Assembly (NCBI GenBank): GCA_017613995.1
Contig: JAGACT010000144.1
Coordinates: forward strand, 1-14,275
Length of the DNA: 14,275 nt
Reading direction: 5' to 3'
Origin: Eubacteriaceae bacterium
GTDB taxonomy: Bacteria; Bacillota; Clostridia; Eubacteriales; Anaerofustaceae
Numbering within the stretch: the stretch's first letter is position 1; each line of letters begins with the position of its first letter. Positions 7,602-14,273 of this stretch are shown here, piece by piece. Both the position numbers and the translations under genes were made by a program. The notes under the pieces are model-generated. The model made no database searches. It saw only the letters and a program-made list of their open reading frames with translations, and had not been told where the DNA came from.

Positions 7602-7607
7602 CTTTTA

Positions 7608-8702
7608 TCACAGCTCCAGTTTAAGATCGTTTTCCTTTATCCATCCCCACCTGCGAAGGACCGCGCAGAACGCGACGCTCAGTACCGCGGGCAGGATGAA
7701 GCATATGAGGGCCATGGCAAGCCAGTCGGCGGACGTGATGGCGCTCTTCGCTCCGGAGGCGATGTCATTGAGCCATCCGGTATACACGCCTATCTGTCCC
7801 ACGAAGCCGCAGGTGCCCATACCGCTGGAGACCGCCGCTCCGTTCATCTGGAAGCGGAAGATGCATGTGGCTATGGGTCCGGTGATGGCGGAAGCCAGCG
7901 TAGGCGGGATCCAGATCCTGGGGTTCTTGATGATGTTGGGCATCTGCAGCATGCTGGTGCCTATGCCCTGGGCCGCGAGGCCTCCCCAGCCGTTCTCCCT
8001 GAAGCTCATGAAGGCGAAGCCCACCATCTGGGCACAGCATCCGGCGACTGCGGCTCCTCCGGCGAGGCCCGTAAGACCGAGGGCCGCGCATATGGCCGCG
8101 GACGAAATGGGAAGGGTCAGAGCTACACCGATCACCACGGAAACCACGATGCCCATGATAAAGGGCTGCTGCTCAGTGGCCCACATGACAGCCTTGCCGA
8201 AGCTGCTGGCGGCGCTTCCGATGGGTCCCGCGACGAGATAGGCGAATCCCACGCCGCACAGTATCGTAAAGATAGGGGTCACGATGATATCGATCTTCGT
8301 TTCCTTGGATACCACCTTGCCCATCTCACAGGCAACGATAGCCACGAAATATACCGCGAGAGGACCTCCCGCTCCTCCCATCATGTTTGCGGCAAAGCCC
8401 ACAGGGATAAGGGAGAAAAGCACGAGGGGCGGAGCCTTAAGGGAAACGCCGATGGCGACGGATATGCCGCATCCGACCATCAGGGACGCGAGACCTCCGA
8501 TGGTGTACGGGTTACCGCCGATGGTGACTATCGGAGCGGTAAGAAAACCAATGTGGAACTGGGAACCGATCGTATTGAGGATGGTCCCCACAAGAAGCGT
8601 ACAGAAAAGGCCCTGGGCCATGGCCCCGAGGGCGTCGATACCGTAGCGCTGGAACGATACGATGATGTTTTTTCTTTCCAGAAATGCTTTGAACTTCTGC
8701 AT
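7608..8702 (-). CDS. PTS EIIC-like permease (PTS_EIIC_2 / PF13303 type)
   Basis: A 364-aa, strongly hydrophobic, glycine/alanine-rich protein with roughly eight to ten membrane segments. Features such as GAMAQGLFCTLLVGTI (26-41), the APIVTIGGNPY stretch (56-66), MMGGAGGPLAVYF (106-118) and a late FGRENGW-like SFRENGWGG match the PF13303 EIIC family. Classical EIIC subunits carry a sugar across the membrane while EIIA/EIIB pass phosphate. Here no EIIA, EIIB, HPr or sugar-enzyme gene is nearby and no EIIB cysteine domain is fused. It may be an orphan transporter, and its substrate cannot be read from sequence. A GGAGGAG site lies 6 bp before the ATG. It leads a two-gene unit with the NUDIX hydrolase. 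Confidence 0.8.
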   Translation of the reverse strand: MQKFKAFLERKNIIVSFQRYGIDALGAMAQGLFCTLLVGTILNTIGSQFHIGFLTAPIVTIGGNPYTIGGLASLMVGCGISVAIGVSLKAPPLVLFSLIPVGFAANMMGGAGGPLAVYFVAIVACEMGKVVSKETKIDIIVTPIFTILCGVGFAYLVAGPIGSAASSFGKAVMWATEQQPFIMGIVVSVVIGVALTLPISSAAICAALGLTGLAGGAAVAGCCAQMVGFAFMSFRENGWGGLAAQGIGTSMLQMPNIIKNPRIWIPPTLASAITGPIATCIFRFQMNGAAVSSGMGTCGFVGQIGVYTGWLNDIASGAKSAITSADWLAMALICFILPAVLSVAFCAVLRRWGWIKENDLKLEL

Positions 8703-8732
8703 AAATCTCCTCCGCGGTCATTTCTTTTTAAT

Positions 8733-8741
8733 ATTCTATCA
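8733..8741 (-). promoter_or_regulatory. Possible extended -10 promoter for the PTS/NUDIX unit
   Basis: On the minus strand TGATAGAAT forms an extended -10 (TGN plus TAGAAT), about 30 bp upstream of the PTS-like ATG. No good -35 is visible at 16-18 bp, so this is a weak call. Confidence 0.35.
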
Positions 8742-8832
8742 TCCCTCGATTACGATGGGTATCCCCCCGGGGCATTTACTTTGTTTTTCTTCCGTCTTTA
8801 GGCATTCCTTCGCTTAATTTTCTTCGGTTTTA

Positions 8833-8861
8833 TTGACAAATATTGACTGAAGTGGTTTAAT
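8833..8861 (+). promoter_or_regulatory. Promoter of ilvE
   Basis: TTGACA (8833-8838), a 17-bp spacer and TTTAAT (8856-8861) form a near-consensus sigma-A promoter. The -10 sits inside the dyad TTAATT-AAT-AATTAA (8857-8871), which could be an operator. The leader to the ATG is about 80 nt and shows no leader peptide rich in branched-chain codons, no T-box motif and no clear CodY box. Confidence 0.75.
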
Positions 8862-8949
8862 TAATAATTAAGAAACCCGTTTATCACACATTTAATAATG
8901 CAAAACCACGGGAATACTTAATGATAAAAAAGAAACGGAGAGGACTACA

Positions 8950-9963
8950 ATGGAAAAGATCGATTTTGAAAATCTCGGGTTCGGATACCATGAGACACCA
9001 TACAGATACGTGTGTGAATACAAGGACGGAAAGTGGGGAGAAGGAAAACTTACAGAGGATCCCAACGTGGTCCTCAACGAGTGCGCCTGCGTCTTCCAGT
9101 ATGCCCAGACATGCTTCGAGGGCATGAAGGCCTACAAGCAGGTCGACGGAAAAGCCGTTATCTTCCGTCCGGAGCTCAACGCGGCCAGAATGTCTGATAC
9201 CTGCGAGAGGCTGATGATGCCTCCCTTTGACAAGGAAGAGTTCGTAAGAGCCTGCAAGGCTGTTTCAAAGGCAAACATCGACTACATACCCCCCTACGGA
9301 ACGGGCGGAAGCCTCTACCTCAGGCCCTACATGATCGGTTCCGATCCGGTGCTTGGAGTCAAGCCCGCCACGGAGTACATGTTCAGGATCTTCGGTTCGC
9401 CGGTGGGCGCCTACTTTAAGGGCGGCATCGTTCCCACCCAGCTGAAGATAAGCGATTACGATCGTGCCGCGCCCAACGGAACAGGCCACGTAAAGGCAGG
9501 TCTTAACTACGCCATGAGCCTCTATCCCGTCATGCAGGCCCACGCCGAGGGATTCGACGAGAACGTATACCTCGATCCCCAGTCCAGGACATACATCGAG
9601 GAGACCGGCGGAAGCAATATCTTCTTCATCACGAAGGACGGAGAACTGGTAACGCCGAAATCGGATTCCATTCTTCCCTCCATCACCAGAAGAAGCATCC
9701 TCTACGTCGCGGAGCACTATCTCGACATGAAGGTCACCGAAAGAAAGATCGCCCTTACGGAGCTCGATGACTTCGCAGAGGCGGGTCTGTGCGGAACCGC
9801 CGCAGTCATCTCCCCGGTGGGAATGATCAGCGATCACGGAAGAAAGATCGTTTATGGCGATACCGTAGGCCCCATCACAAAGAAGCTTTACGACACACTG
9901 GTCGGCATCCAGCTCGGCACCATCGAAGCCCCCGAGGGATGGATCGTTGACGTGGAGAAATAA
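8950..9963 (+). CDS. ilvE: Branched-chain amino acid aminotransferase (type II)
   Basis: A 337-aa protein of the usual length for the class IV, type II branched-chain aminotransferases. It moves the amino group between Leu, Ile or Val and 2-oxoglutarate using pyridoxal phosphate, the last step of their synthesis or first of breakdown. Lys182 in GHVKAGLNYA is the expected Schiff-base lysine, and YIEETGGSNIFF (215-226) holds the conserved PLP-pocket Glu. FQYAQTCFEGMKAY (49-62) and SLYLRPYMIG (121-130) are typical too. A GGAGAGGA site precedes the ATG. It has its own promoter and terminator and so forms a single-gene unit, separate from the nitrogenase-like operon after it. Confidence 0.95.
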   Translation: MEKIDFENLGFGYHETPYRYVCEYKDGKWGEGKLTEDPNVVLNECACVFQYAQTCFEGMKAYKQVDGKAVIFRPELNAARMSDTCERLMMPPFDKEEFVRACKAVSKANIDYIPPYGTGGSLYLRPYMIGSDPVLGVKPATEYMFRIFGSPVGAYFKGGIVPTQLKISDYDRAAPNGTGHVKAGLNYAMSLYPVMQAHAEGFDENVYLDPQSRTYIEETGGSNIFFITKDGELVTPKSDSILPSITRRSILYVAEHYLDMKVTERKIALTELDDFAEAGLCGTAAVISPVGMISDHGRKIVYGDTVGPITKKLYDTLVGIQLGTIEAPEGWIVDVEK

Positions 9964-9988
9964 TCCCAAAGATATAACTGCAGACAGC

Positions 9989-10029
9989 AAAACTGCTGTA
10001 TCACTTCAGACGATACGGCAGTTTTTTTT
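9989..10029 (+). terminator. ilvE: Rho-independent terminator of ilvE
   Basis: A 14-bp stem (9989-10002 with 10012-10025) with one G-U pair and a 9-nt loop, running into eight T (10022-10029). It lies 26 bp after the ilvE stop and separates ilvE from the next operon. Confidence 0.93.
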
Positions 10030-10104
10030 GCGCTCCCGGGAAACGAACGAGCACATTGCCTGTTATTTTCGGTTTTCCGCATCGACAGACGAAACATCTT
10101 CTGC

Positions 10105-10133
10105 TTGAAATTTCGTATGAAATGCATTATATT
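10105..10133 (+). promoter_or_regulatory. Promoter of the nitrogenase-like operon
   Basis: TTGAAA (10105-10110), a 17-bp spacer and TATATT (10128-10133) form a good sigma-A promoter. Transcription would start near 10140, giving a leader of about 90 nt. No sigma-54 -24/-12 element, the usual nif type, is seen. Confidence 0.65.
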
Positions 10134-10142
10134 TAAAATGGA

Positions 10143-10158
10143 CGGAATAATTATTCCG
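10143..10158 (+). promoter_or_regulatory. Perfect 16-bp palindrome, probable operator
   Basis: CGGAATAATTATTCCG is an exact palindrome starting 10 bp after the -10, at or just after the expected transcription start, where a bound repressor would block RNA polymerase. The AT core is loosely like Fur/PerR-type boxes, but it lacks their central unpaired base, so the regulator is unknown. Further down the leader a CCGCGG-N12-CCGCGG hairpin (10191-10214) sits just before the ribosome site. Confidence 0.55.
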
Positions 10159-10231
10159 CGCTTAAGACATAACCGATTCATTCATATATCCCGCGGACAG
10201 ACGGAAAGCCGCGGAAAGAGAGGAGAGATCC

Positions 10232-10978
10232 ATGAAAAAGATAGCTGTCTACGGAAAAGGAGGCATCGGCAAGTCCACGGTGGTCTCAAACATGTCCGCA
10301 TCACTGGCAGCCATGGGACTGACCGTGATGCAGATAGGCTGCGACCCGAAATCCGATTCCACCAGAACCCTTATGGGAGGCGTCAGGATCCCGACGGTAC
10401 TGGAGACCATGAGGGACAAAGACGAAGTGAGCCTTGAGGATATCGTTCTCAGGAGCGAATGCGGCGTATACTGCGTGGAATCCGGCGGTCCCGTGCCGGG
10501 AGTAGGATGCGCGGGTAGAGGCATTATCACCGCATTTGAAAAGCTGGAGGAGCTGGAGGCATACGAAGTGTATAAACCGGACGTGATCTTCTACGACGTC
10601 CTGGGAGACGTGGTATGCGGAGGTTTCGCCATGCCCATCAGGGGCGGATACGCCGACAAGGTATGCATCGTCACCTCCGGAGAGATGATGTCCCTGTATG
10701 CCGCCACGAATATCTCCCACGCGGTGAAGAGCTTCGGCAAGAGAGGTTACGCCACCCTGGGGGGACTCATCTACAACGCAAAGGGAATAGAGAACGAGGA
10801 CGAACTGGTGGTAAAAGCGGCCGAAGAGATCGGGACCCGGGTCATCATGAAGATACCCAGGGATCCGATGATCCAGAAGGCGGAAGAACTGGGAAAAACA
10901 GTGGTGGAAGCCTTCCCCGACTGCGAGGTATCCAGGATCTTCGCCGCACTTGCAGAAAAACTCCTGGAGGAGGAATAG
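10232..10978 (+). CDS. NifH/BchL/CfbC-like Fe protein (ATP-dependent reductase component)
   Basis: A 248-aa protein of the NifH family, shorter than true NifH (about 290 aa). The P-loop GKGGIGKST is at 8-16, the switch-region CDPKSDST at 37-44, and the two cysteines that hold the [4Fe-4S] cluster between two subunits are present: Cys93 in GVGCAGRG and Cys129 in DVVCGGFAMPIR. Arg96, matching the ADP-ribosylated arginine of NifH, is kept. It should act as a homodimer that couples ATP hydrolysis to electron delivery to the next two gene products. A GAGGAGAG site precedes the ATG, and the next gene begins 1 bp after the stop. Without nif accessory genes, a role in nitrogen fixation is unlikely. 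It could be closer to CfbC, BchL or MarH types; I cannot tell which by eye. Confidence 0.9.
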   Translation: MKKIAVYGKGGIGKSTVVSNMSASLAAMGLTVMQIGCDPKSDSTRTLMGGVRIPTVLETMRDKDEVSLEDIVLRSECGVYCVESGGPVPGVGCAGRGIITAFEKLEELEAYEVYKPDVIFYDVLGDVVCGGFAMPIRGGYADKVCIVTSGEMMSLYAATNISHAVKSFGKRGYATLGGLIYNAKGIENEDELVVKAAEEIGTRVIMKIPRDPMIQKAEELGKTVVEAFPDCEVSRIFAALAEKLLEEE

Positions 10979-10979
10979 G

Positions 10980-12290
10980 ATGGCAAAGGATCCCTTAAGT
11001 CATCTGAGCAGACTGTCCGCAGTCCGCTCAGACAAGAACATCAAGTTCCTGACACCGGCTGTGTACTCCGGCGGATGGTGTCCCATGAGGGTCGTGTGCA
11101 ACATCTGCGAAGGGATCGAAGGCCTCTCCTACCTGATGGTTGGCATGCCGGAATGCACGACGCACTCCAGAGGAGTGAATTCGGGACCCGTCGGTGAAAA
11201 GGGCGAGCTTTACTGGCTGTACGTCCTGGACGAAAAGGAAGTCATCTTCGGAGCGAGAAATGGCGTGATCGACGCACTGCGGAAGATGGATGCCGAAGGT
11301 GCCAGGGCGATCATGATGATAGCCACCTGCGTCACGGATCTCATCGGAGAGGATTTCGACAGCATCATCGCCGAGGTCGGGCCCGAACTCAGCGCAAAAC
11401 TCTCATATGTGACGATGGGACAGTTCAAGAACTTCGCATCTCCCATAGGCACATGGAAAACTGCCCAGGCCCTCGGGGATTTCATGGAAAGGAAGGATAC
11501 GGTCAGCGGCACGGCCAATCTGATGTTCATCGAGCCGAGACATCAGGCTAATTCGCCGATAGAGTATCCGCTTATCGTCGGGGCCCTGGAAAGAAGAGGA
11601 ATAAAACTCAGAAAGATGGCCTCGGGGCTGACCCTGGACGAACTGATGGACGCCCCCTCCGCGGCTCTGAACGTGGTCACCACGGCATACACCCAGCCCC
11701 TGGCGGCGAAGATGCAGCAGAAGTTCGGTATCCCCTATGCACCATTGCATAATTCATTCTCGGTGGAACAGGTGGACCGCTCCTACAGAATGATAGAGGA
11801 CATACTCGGAATAGATCTGTCCGGAGAATACGAGCTCTGGAGAAAGAAGGCGGTCGAACTGGAGGAGAGGGCCAGAAAGGAACTCAGGGGCATCAGATAC
11901 GTCATGATGACCGGAGTAGACATGCCTGTTGCTCTTGCGGCATATCTCGCAGAGTTCGGTATGCAGCCCCTTCTGATAGACGTACAGGACTTCCATCAGG
12001 AAGACGCCGGCTATGCCGCCATCCTGAAGGAAAAGGGATTCGATCCTCCCGTATGTCACATCATGCACAGAGATCACGATATACTCATCATCCGTGACCT
12101 GCATCCCGACATCTGTTTCGGATACATCTCCGAACCGATGGAAGGCCTGAAGGTAGCCGAGGAAATGGGAGATTTCTTCGGGATCACAGGCTATGAAAGG
12201 ACCGTGGGCATACTCTCCAGGATATTTGACGTACTGGAGACCGGAAAGATGGGAGAAAGGTTGGATATATATGGGCCTGTACCGCTTTAA
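10980..12290 (+). CDS. Nitrogenase component 1-type protein, NifD/BchN-like subunit
   Basis: A 436-aa protein. Cys34 (GGWCPM), Cys59 (MPECTTHS) and Cys117 (ATCVTDLIGEDF) match the three cluster cysteines of the family: spacing is 25 and 58 residues, against 25 and 61 in BchN and 26 and 66 in NifD. Extra Cys40 and Cys43 lie beside the first. The region ALNVVTTAYTQPLAAKMQQ (229-247) followed by FGIPY aligns with the NifD segment that carries Cys275, but Thr stands in its place, so FeMo-co-type binding is not expected. The ATG at 10980 has a GGAGGAA site and lies 1 bp after the Fe-protein stop; a longer frame from 10950 would overlap that gene. It probably forms the catalytic complex with the next gene product. 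Substrate unknown. Confidence 0.85.
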   Translation: MAKDPLSHLSRLSAVRSDKNIKFLTPAVYSGGWCPMRVVCNICEGIEGLSYLMVGMPECTTHSRGVNSGPVGEKGELYWLYVLDEKEVIFGARNGVIDALRKMDAEGARAIMMIATCVTDLIGEDFDSIIAEVGPELSAKLSYVTMGQFKNFASPIGTWKTAQALGDFMERKDTVSGTANLMFIEPRHQANSPIEYPLIVGALERRGIKLRKMASGLTLDELMDAPSAALNVVTTAYTQPLAAKMQQKFGIPYAPLHNSFSVEQVDRSYRMIEDILGIDLSGEYELWRKKAVELEERARKELRGIRYVMMTGVDMPVALAAYLAEFGMQPLLIDVQDFHQEDAGYAAILKEKGFDPPVCHIMHRDHDILIIRDLHPDICFGYISEPMEGLKVAEEMGDFFGITGYERTVGILSRIFDVLETGKMGERLDIYGPVPL

Positions 12291-13509
12291 ACCTATGCCG
12301 TCCGGAAGGATGGGAATATTCTGGACGCTTTCATCCATCCGGGAATCCGCCGTGGTGGAATTCGGATGCATGGGACACAATCTGTACAGCGGCGCGCTGC
12401 TCAGGCAGAGCGGCATCTACGAGGGCTACGGAGCACCGCTGTATACGACGTACATAGATGAAACAGATATAGCGATGGGACAAACATACCGTCTGGAGAG
12501 CACCATAAGACAGGTGGTCGATACGGATCATCCGAAGGTCATTTTCCTCCAGCCCTCCGCAGTGCCCGAAGTTATCGGCATGGACATGTTTGCCATCGCA
12601 AACGTTTTGCAGGAGGATTATCCCGAAGTTAAGCTCGTTCCCCTGGGCCACGGTAGCTTTGCCATTTCACAGCACAAGGGAGTCGAGGAAGCCCTCACCG
12701 GGATTGCAAAAGCTCTGTGCCGGGATACCGGGAAAAGCGAAAAGCCTCTCTTCAACGTCATAGGCTCCTGCCCGGACCTTTTCAACTTCGGAGCGGATCT
12801 TCTGGAGATAGAAAGGATGATGAAGGGGGCCTTCGGTATGGAAACCCTCTGTGCCTTCTCGTCCCGCTGCAGCGTATCAGACATCGAAAGAATGGGAGAA
12901 TCCCATGTGAACCTGGTGATCCGCAGAGAAGGGATCGCCTGTGCAAAATACCTTGAGAAACGTTTCGGCACTCCCTGGATCTACGGCCGCCCCTACGGCA
13001 TCAAAGCCACCACGGCATGGCTCAGTGAGGTGGGCGAAGCAATCGGGCTTGAGCCGGACAGGAGCTTTACTGACAGTGAGGAAAAGCTTCTTGCGGACCA
13101 GATCTACAGACCTTACAGGACCCTTCAGTCCAACGCCTGGTCATATCCTGAGGAAGCGACTCTTACGATAGGCGGCCATTACGACGTGGTAAAAGGCATA
13201 ATGACGTTCGCGACAAAGGAGCTTCCTCTCAAAAAAGGCACCTGCTGGTGCGACTGTCCCGAGATGGGGGACGAAACCATCCCCTACTACCCCGAAGACA
13301 AATGGGTACCTGTCGTGGAAAACCACGAGAAGGGATATCTGATGTTCTCGGGAGAGGCTCTCAAATGGTTCGGGAAGAACACGGAGCTGCAGATAGCCAA
13401 TCCCGATATTCGCTACAGGCTGCATCCCTACGATGCTCCTCTGGTGGGATATCACGGAGCTGTGCATATCGTGAACATGTTCATGAATGAATACCTCAGG
13501 ACCCACTGA
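12271..13509 (+). CDS. Nitrogenase component 1-type protein, NifK/BchB-like subunit
   Basis: A 412-aa protein. FNVIGSCPDLFNFGADLLEI (161-180), then HVNLVIRREG (212-221) and FGTPWIYGRPYGIKAT (232-247) are typical of the component 1 fold, as is LVGYHGAVH near the end (391-399). Only one likely cluster ligand lies in the N-terminal part, Cys33 in EFGCMGH; the NifK Cys153 position (CMAEVIG in NifK) reads AVPEVIG here. The NifD Cys275-like position is Arg. An unusual CxCxC (Cys325, 327, 329) lies in the C-terminal third. The chosen ATG at 12271 has a GGAGAAAGG site and overlaps the upstream gene by 20 bp; the frame can extend to 12193, but those residues have no family character. It ends the operon, just before a terminator. 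Confidence 0.83.
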   Translation: MGLYRFKPMPSGRMGIFWTLSSIRESAVVEFGCMGHNLYSGALLRQSGIYEGYGAPLYTTYIDETDIAMGQTYRLESTIRQVVDTDHPKVIFLQPSAVPEVIGMDMFAIANVLQEDYPEVKLVPLGHGSFAISQHKGVEEALTGIAKALCRDTGKSEKPLFNVIGSCPDLFNFGADLLEIERMMKGAFGMETLCAFSSRCSVSDIERMGESHVNLVIRREGIACAKYLEKRFGTPWIYGRPYGIKATTAWLSEVGEAIGLEPDRSFTDSEEKLLADQIYRPYRTLQSNAWSYPEEATLTIGGHYDVVKGIMTFATKELPLKKGTCWCDCPEMGDETIPYYPEDKWVPVVENHEKGYLMFSGEALKWFGKNTELQIANPDIRYRLHPYDAPLVGYHGAVHIVNMFMNEYLRTH

Positions 13510-13525
13510 TCCTCAAATCTGTAGT

Positions 13526-13575
13526 AAAAGCTTCCGTGATGAACTGAGTTGATCATCTTCGGAAGCTTTTTCTTT
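13526..13575 (+). terminator. Terminator of the nitrogenase-like operon, perhaps bidirectional
   Basis: AAAAGCTTCCG (13526-13536) pairs with CGGAAGCTTTT (13560-13570), followed by a T-rich run TTTTTCTTTC. On the minus strand the same stem is followed by TTTTAC, so it may also stop transcripts coming from higA. Between it and the higA stop (13576-13714) I see no gene or site. Confidence 0.85.
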
Positions 13576-13714
13576 CTTCGGAATCGTCGTGCCCATCGTA
13601 CGAAACAGTACTTTCACATCTGTTTCTGGTCTTCGATGTGTATCTAAATCCGCTGTTTTCGCTGTAATTACCCCACCTCGGCCATTACACTCATTGGTTA
13701 TACAATGTACAAGA

Positions 13715-14068
13715 TTATTCTTCTGTTTCAAAACACTCTGAACGAAGTGAAGGTGGTTCTTTAATCTTCATTGCCACATATTCTATTGGATTTATATCAG
13801 ATAATTCCTTTTCGATCTCCGCTTTCGTTTCCCGGATATCCAGGTCAGTCTGCATATCCAGAAAATATTTGTCAGACACGCCAAAATATTTCGCAAGACG
13901 CAGTGATGTATCAGCAGTGATTTTTCTTTTGTCTACCAAAATTGCTTGAATTCTTGAAACTGGTACATGAATTTCTTTTGCAAGCCTGTAGGCAGACAGA
14001 TTCATAGGCACCATAAACTCTTCTTTAAGGATCTCGCTCATTTTGGGAGTTGAAATGTAATCCATCAT
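13715..14068 (-). CDS. higA: HigA-type antitoxin, XRE-family DNA-binding protein
   Basis: A 117-aa protein. Residues 8-75 show the HigA pattern: TPKMSEILKEEFMVPMNLSA, then a helix-turn-helix (about 25-63, AYRLAKEIHVPVSRIQAIL), ITADTSLRLAKYFG and the tail YFLDMQTDLDIR. HigA binds and blocks the HigB mRNA-cutting toxin and represses its own operon. I chose the ATG at 14068, 6 bp after a GAGGAG site, over the frame start at 14104, which runs into the higB remnant. The toxin gene that should precede it is reduced to its last codons, so this is an orphan antitoxin. Base composition here is lower in GC than the enzyme genes before it, as expected for acquired DNA. A TTGACT lies in the remnant, but no good -10 sits 17 bp away. 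Confidence 0.88.
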   Translation of the reverse strand: MMDYISTPKMSEILKEEFMVPMNLSAYRLAKEIHVPVSRIQAILVDKRKITADTSLRLAKYFGVSDKYFLDMQTDLDIRETKAEIEKELSDINPIEYVAMKIKEPPSLRSECFETEE

Positions 14069-14100
14069 ACTTATCTCCTCAATTATAAATATATTCTCTC

Positions 14101-14145
14101 TCAATGATAGTCAACTATTTCAACGTCATAAAAATCATCGGAGCC
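14101..14145 (-). pseudogene. higB: 3' remnant of a higB toxin gene
   Basis: On the minus strand, in frame and ending in TGA (14101-14103), the codons read about GSDDFYDVEIVDYH, which is the characteristic C-terminus of HigB/RelE-like toxins (ending in EIVDYH). It lies 32 bp upstream of higA, where higB belongs. Going further upstream the frame loses all likeness to HigB and reaches a TGA stop within about 15 codons, inside a GC-rich hairpin. The toxin body, including its mRNA-binding core, is therefore missing. The 14 residues are short, so the call rests on both motif and position. Confidence 0.7.
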
Positions 14146-14220
14146 GCAGGGCAGGAGACTCCCGCTTCAACGCAGTAAGCGGGAGAGGAATGCCCGGAAA
14201 TGCGGCGTTCTTTTTGTTTT
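14143..14220 (+). other. Nested GC-rich hairpin followed by a T tract
   Basis: Three stacked helices are visible: GCCGCA/TGCGGC (14143-14148 with 14201-14206), GGGCA/TGCCC (14149-14153 with 14191-14195) and CTCCCGCTT/AAGCGGGAG (14159-14167 with 14177-14185) with a 9-nt loop. A symmetrical purine loop GGAGA/AGGAA separates the inner two, and GGAAA bulges on one side. GTTCTTTTTGTTTT follows, so on the plus strand it could act as a terminator or a structured RNA. No plus-strand gene precedes it within the window. It starts where the higB frame breaks, so it may be the edge of an inserted element. I do not recognise a known riboswitch. Confidence 0.55.
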
Positions 14221-14225
14221 CCATA

Positions 14226-14273
14226 TTGACTTCCTTTATGGAATATAGTATAATTGTTCTAGTACATAGAACA
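14226..14273 (+). promoter_or_regulatory. Strong promoter with operator-like dyad, reading out of the window
   Basis: TTGACT (14226-14231), a 17-bp spacer and TATAAT (14249-14254) make a near-perfect sigma-A promoter. Directly after it lies TGTTCTAGTACATAGAACA (14255-14273), a dyad with 7-bp arms and a 5-bp centre covering the expected start point. A second dyad, TTCCATA-N11-TATGGAA (14219-14243), surrounds the -35. This is the layout of a tightly repressed promoter. The gene it drives is beyond the window. Confidence 0.8.

Noticed and set aside
7542..8801. A 419-codon plus-strand open frame opposite the PTS-like and NUDIX genes
   Set aside because: Its product is rich in His, Gly, Asp and Arg without any domain, as expected from the antisense of a GC-rich membrane gene. 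The minus-strand frames show clear families and good ribosome sites.
10950..12290. Upstream start codons for the D-like, K-like and LURP-one-like genes (10950, 12193, 1510)
   Set aside because: Each adds residues without family character and overlaps the previous gene further, while the downstream ATG has a well-placed ribosome binding site.
10232..13509. True nitrogen fixation genes (nifHDK)
   Set aside because: The Fe protein is short, the FeMo-co cysteine position is replaced in both large subunits, and no cofactor assembly genes or sigma-54 promoter are present.
8950..13509. ilvE as part of the nitrogenase-like operon
   Set aside because: A strong terminator at 9989-10029 and a separate promoter at 10105-10133 divide them, so adjacency alone does not link their functions.
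13513..13731. A 72-codon minus-strand frame after higA
   Set aside because: It runs through the terminator stem, overlaps the higA end, has no ribosome site and shows no recognisable motif.
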